NCBI GenBank assembly: GCA_023139225.1
Contig: JAGLNZ010000514.1
Location: 1 to 7,837 of the forward strand
Length of the DNA stretch: 7,837 bases
Direction of reading: 5' to 3'
Source: Desulfobacula sp.
Lineage (GTDB): Bacteria; Desulfobacterota; Desulfobacteria; Desulfobacterales; Desulfobacteraceae
In this document: in pieces, positions 5,496 to 7,837 of the stretch
Layout: each line of letters opens with the position of its first letter
Numbering within the stretch: the stretch's first letter is position 1
Program-made: the position numbers and the translations under genes
Notes under the pieces: generated by a model
What the model was told of the DNA's origin: nothing
Databases searched by the model: none
Seen by the model: only the letters and a program-made list of their open reading frames with translations

Positions 5496-6248
5496 ATGAA
5501 AAGTTTTTTTACGGATTTAAAATCTGCAATTTTATTTATTACCATTCTTCCGGCAGGAAAAAATGTAGCCTATTCTCCCCTTGGAATGATTAAGTTTTTT
5601 CCTGTTGTCGGGCTGATATTGGGAGGGCTGCTCCTGATATTTGATGTGAGCATTTCATATCTTTGGTCTCCTGCCGTGGCAGCGGTCCTGGATGTTGTCT
5701 TCCTCGTCGTTGTTACAGGGGCATTTCATCTGGATGGTCTGGGAGACGCAGCCGACGGATTATTCAGTCACAGGTCCAAAGAAAGAGCGCTTGAGATCAT
5801 GAAAGACAGCAGGACAGGGATGATGGGGCTTGTGGCGATTTTCTGTATCCTGGCTGTAAAAACAGCCGGGATTTATTCTGTTAAAACAAGCGCAGGCCAT
5901 TTTCAAACCCTGGCCCTGCTTTTGATTATCCCCTCTTATTCGCGGTCATCCATGCTGTTTGGCATACGGTTTTTAAATTACGGCAGAAAAGAGACCGGGA
6001 CCGGGCTTGATTTGTTTGAAAAGGGTATTGGGTTAACCGATTTTTTCTTTGTGCTGATTCCATTGGTCATCTCCTTGTTTTTAGGGTATAAAGGCCTGGT
6101 TTTGAACTTTGTTTTTTTGGGGACCCTGTTGCTGGTATTGGGGTTTTACAAAAAGAAACTCAATTGTATCACAGGTGATATGCTCGGAGCCATGAATGAG
6201 ATAATGGAAGCTGTTTTATTTCTGGCAGCCGGGGCATTAATCCTTTAA
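5496..6248 (+). CDS. cobS: Adenosylcobinamide-GDP ribazoletransferase (cobalamin 5'-phosphate synthase)
   Basis: A 250-residue integral inner-membrane enzyme that joins adenosylcobinamide-GDP to the alpha-ribazole (phosphate) lower-ligand nucleotide, the step that completes the cobamide. The signature GAFHLDGLGDAADGLF (HLDG from residue 78) is followed by ERALEIMKDSRTGMMG, and a second family motif TGDMLGAMNEIMEA starts at residue 226. Several hydrophobic stretches, for example FFPVVGLILGGLLLIF and FFFVLIPLVISLFLGY, fit a multi-pass membrane protein. Length is typical. The ATG is 12 nt past the dsdA TAA and in the same frame; the GGAGG at 5476-5480, inside the end of dsdA, is 15 nt away and distant for a ribosome site. 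No alternative start codon lies between. Confidence 0.95.
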   Translation: MKSFFTDLKSAILFITILPAGKNVAYSPLGMIKFFPVVGLILGGLLLIFDVSISYLWSPAVAAVLDVVFLVVVTGAFHLDGLGDAADGLFSHRSKERALEIMKDSRTGMMGLVAIFCILAVKTAGIYSVKTSAGHFQTLALLLIIPSYSRSSMLFGIRFLNYGRKETGTGLDLFEKGIGLTDFFFVLIPLVISLFLGYKGLVLNFVFLGTLLLVLGFYKKKLNCITGDMLGAMNEIMEAVLFLAAGALIL

Positions 6249-6262
6249 AGGGAATCAATTTA

Positions 6263-7348
6263 ATGATTATCGGCCATGGCGGGAATAGTAAGGAGCTTGC
6301 AAAAACACTGGGCTGCGCTGTTGATGATATTATTGACATGAGCAGTAATTTAAATCCTCTGGGACCGCCTGAAAATATAGAAAAAGTTATTTGTGACAGC
6401 CTGGTTAAAATAAGATCCCTTCCCGAACCTGATGCTGCGACCATGAGAAAAGGCTTTGCAGGATTTCACGGGATTGATCAAACACAAGTTGCGGCAGGCA
6501 ACGGCACCACATGGTTTATTTACACCATCCCCAAAGCCCTTGGATCAAAAAAAGTGTTAATTTTGGGGCCCACCTATTCGGATTATAAGGATGCCTGCCT
6601 CATGCATGGCCTTGCTTTTGAACATTGCCTTGCAAAAGAGCCGGATATGTTTTATCCGGACATTGATGAAATATCACGGATGGCAGGGCAGGCAGACACG
6701 GTTTTTATCTGTAACCCGAATAATCCGACAGGCTCACTTATTTTACAGGAAAAACTTATCTATTTGATTCAAAAACATGAAAATACGGTTTTTGTCATTG
6801 ATGAATCCTATCTTCCCTTTGTGGATCGGGCCCGTGATTATTCCCTGGTATCAAAAATCAAATATAAGAACCTTATTGTACTCTCCTCCATGTCAAAAAT
6901 ATTCAGGATTCCAGGGCTTCGTACCGGGTTTTTAAGTGCTAAAAATAACCTTGTTGAAAAGATCATGACCTATTACCAGCCATGGAGTGTGAATGCATTG
7001 GCACAGGCGGTTATTGAAGATATTTTTAATCATCCGGAAAAAATAGAACCCTTTTATCGAAAAACAAGAGAGTATATTAAAGCAGAAAAGCAGGTATTCC
7101 TTAAAAGCCTTAAAAGTGTTCAAGGGCTGCAAATATTTGATTCAAGCACCTATTTTATTTTGGCCCGTTTGACAAATGGAGCGACTTCAAAGGATTTTTG
7201 CAAAAGGATTGGCCAACATAAAATATTGATCAGGGATTGTTCCAATTTTTTTGGCTTGTCTGATCAATATGTGAGATTTTCTCTAAAAGAGAGACAAAGT
7301 AATCAGCGTCTGGCAGATTTGATAATACAGGCTGTAAAAAATGATTGA
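6263..7348 (+). CDS. cobD: L-threonine-O-3-phosphate decarboxylase, PLP-dependent
   Basis: A 361-residue class-I aminotransferase-fold enzyme (Salmonella CobD has 364) that decarboxylates L-threonine phosphate to (R)-1-amino-2-propanol phosphate, the linker between the corrin ring and the nucleotide loop. The family opening GHGGN...DMSSNLNPLGPP is present, with NPNNPTG at 151-157, DESYLPF from 180, and the PLP lysine Lys212 in SSMSKIFRIPGLRTGF. The C-terminal ILIRDCSNFFGL...YVRFSLKE separates CobD from its relative HisC. The ribosome site AAAGGGAA, at the end of cobS, is 8-9 nt from the ATG. The last 8 bases overlap cbiB (ATGATTGA), implying coupled translation. Whether it uses threonine phosphate or serine phosphate, as in norcobamide producers, cannot be read from motifs. 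Confidence 0.93.
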   Translation: MIIGHGGNSKELAKTLGCAVDDIIDMSSNLNPLGPPENIEKVICDSLVKIRSLPEPDAATMRKGFAGFHGIDQTQVAAGNGTTWFIYTIPKALGSKKVLILGPTYSDYKDACLMHGLAFEHCLAKEPDMFYPDIDEISRMAGQADTVFICNPNNPTGSLILQEKLIYLIQKHENTVFVIDESYLPFVDRARDYSLVSKIKYKNLIVLSSMSKIFRIPGLRTGFLSAKNNLVEKIMTYYQPWSVNALAQAVIEDIFNHPEKIEPFYRKTREYIKAEKQVFLKSLKSVQGLQIFDSSTYFILARLTNGATSKDFCKRIGQHKILIRDCSNFFGLSDQYVRFSLKERQSNQRLADLIIQAVKND

Positions 7349-7837
7349 AATTCAGTGGTATGTTATTTTGGCTGCTTTTATCCTTGATTTTATCCTTGGA
7401 GATCCTAAAATACTGCCCCATCCAATCATTTACATGGGCAGGGCCATTGATTTTTTTGAGGGCCGGTTCAGAAAATATTTCAAACATCTTCTAATCTCAG
7501 GTTTTTTCTTTGCCTGTGTTCTGATTTTATCTACATGGCTTGCCGCCTTTATAATTGTAAAAGTGAGTATCAGTATTCATCCGGTTTTTGGAAATTTTGT
7601 CCAGGTGATCCTGCTCTTTTTCTGTTTTTCGTCAACAAGTCTTGAAAAAGCAGCATTAAGTGTTTTTGGGGCCCTTAAAGAGAACAATATTGAAAAAGCC
7701 CGGGAAAAACTATCCATGATTGTGGGCCGGCAGACCCAGACACTTGATGAAAACGCCATCACCCGGGCCAGCGTGGAAACAGTGGCTGAAAATTTTGTGG
7801 ACGGATTTTTATCTCCCTTGTTTTTTGCCATGATCGG
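7341..7837 (+). CDS. cbiB: Adenosylcobinamide-phosphate synthase (partial, runs off right edge)
   Basis: The first 165 codons of an integral membrane protein that attaches aminopropanol phosphate to adenosylcobyric acid. The family motif DFILGDPKILPHPIIYMG is at residues 16-33, a hydrophobic membrane segment follows (LLISGFFFACVLILSTWLAA), and the most conserved block, IVGRQTQTLDE..ITRASVETVAEN..DGFLSPLFF, runs to the window end. Full-length relatives have about 310-320 residues, so roughly half is present. The family usually has GRDT where this protein has GRQT, a small deviation. The start overlaps the end of cobD by 8 nt, with AGG at 7329-7331 nine bases upstream. In some nomenclatures this gene is called cobD (Pseudomonas usage). 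Confidence 0.94.
   Translation, partial: MIEIQWYVILAAFILDFILGDPKILPHPIIYMGRAIDFFEGRFRKYFKHLLISGFFFACVLILSTWLAAFIIVKVSISIHPVFGNFVQVILLFFCFSSTSLEKAALSVFGALKENNIEKAREKLSMIVGRQTQTLDENAITRASVETVAENFVDGFLSPLFFAMI

Noticed and set aside
6263..7348. Histidinol-phosphate aminotransferase (HisC)
   Set aside because: The GHGGN opening, the IRDCSNF-GL motif and the position between cobS and cbiB identify CobD.
1..7837. CRISPR array, tRNA or rRNA genes, insertion sequences, attachment sites
   Set aside because: No short regularly spaced repeats, cloverleaf or rRNA segments, transposase-like proteins or terminal inverted repeats with target duplications were seen.

Overview
The window carries two unrelated functional blocks from a moderately AT-rich bacterial chromosome. 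The protein sequences suggest an anaerobic deltaproteobacterium of the Desulfobacterales type. Two things point that way: the signalling proteins end in a 'GVLEMAGAVCHE.NQP' phospho-acceptor module that I associate with sulfate reducers, and the window carries a set of late cobalamin genes. This placement is inference from family resemblance; the window holds no rRNA or other taxonomic marker.

Left block (1-2944), signalling. The minus strand at the left edge holds the first 59 residues of a GAF-domain regulator resembling the N-terminus of NifA-type sigma-54 activators. Divergent from it lie two tandem paralogous genes (324-1526 and 1733-2944). Each encodes GAF, then PAS, then a histidine-kinase dimerisation/phospho-acceptor (DHp) segment with an intact H-box, but each stops about 75 residues after the histidine, so neither has an ATPase domain. 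The paralogs agree at roughly two residues in three by eye, and share an exact 32-nt stretch. A good sigma-70-like promoter precedes the second copy, so it is probably transcribed on its own.

Middle (2945-3570). A 92-codon minus-strand gene of unknown function with a strong Shine-Dalgarno site is convergent with the second paralog and divergent from the cobalamin genes. The 253-bp divergent intergenic region contains a perfect TATAAT box, a 7-bp inverted repeat enclosing 75 nt, and a short B12-box-like string. I see no intact cobalamin riboswitch.

Right block (3571-7837, continuing off the edge), late adenosylcobalamin assembly. The order is cobU, dsdA, cobS, cobD, cbiB, all on the plus strand, with gaps of 5-14 nt and one 8-nt overlap, so this is almost certainly one operon. 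CobD makes the aminopropanol phosphate linker, CbiB attaches it to cobyrate, CobU activates the cobinamide with GDP, and CobS joins it to the lower-ligand nucleotide. The misfit is a full-length D-serine dehydratase (DsdA) between cobU and cobS. No cobT or cobC is visible here. The most unusual points are the DsdA insertion into the B12 operon and the tandem ATPase-less 'kinases'.
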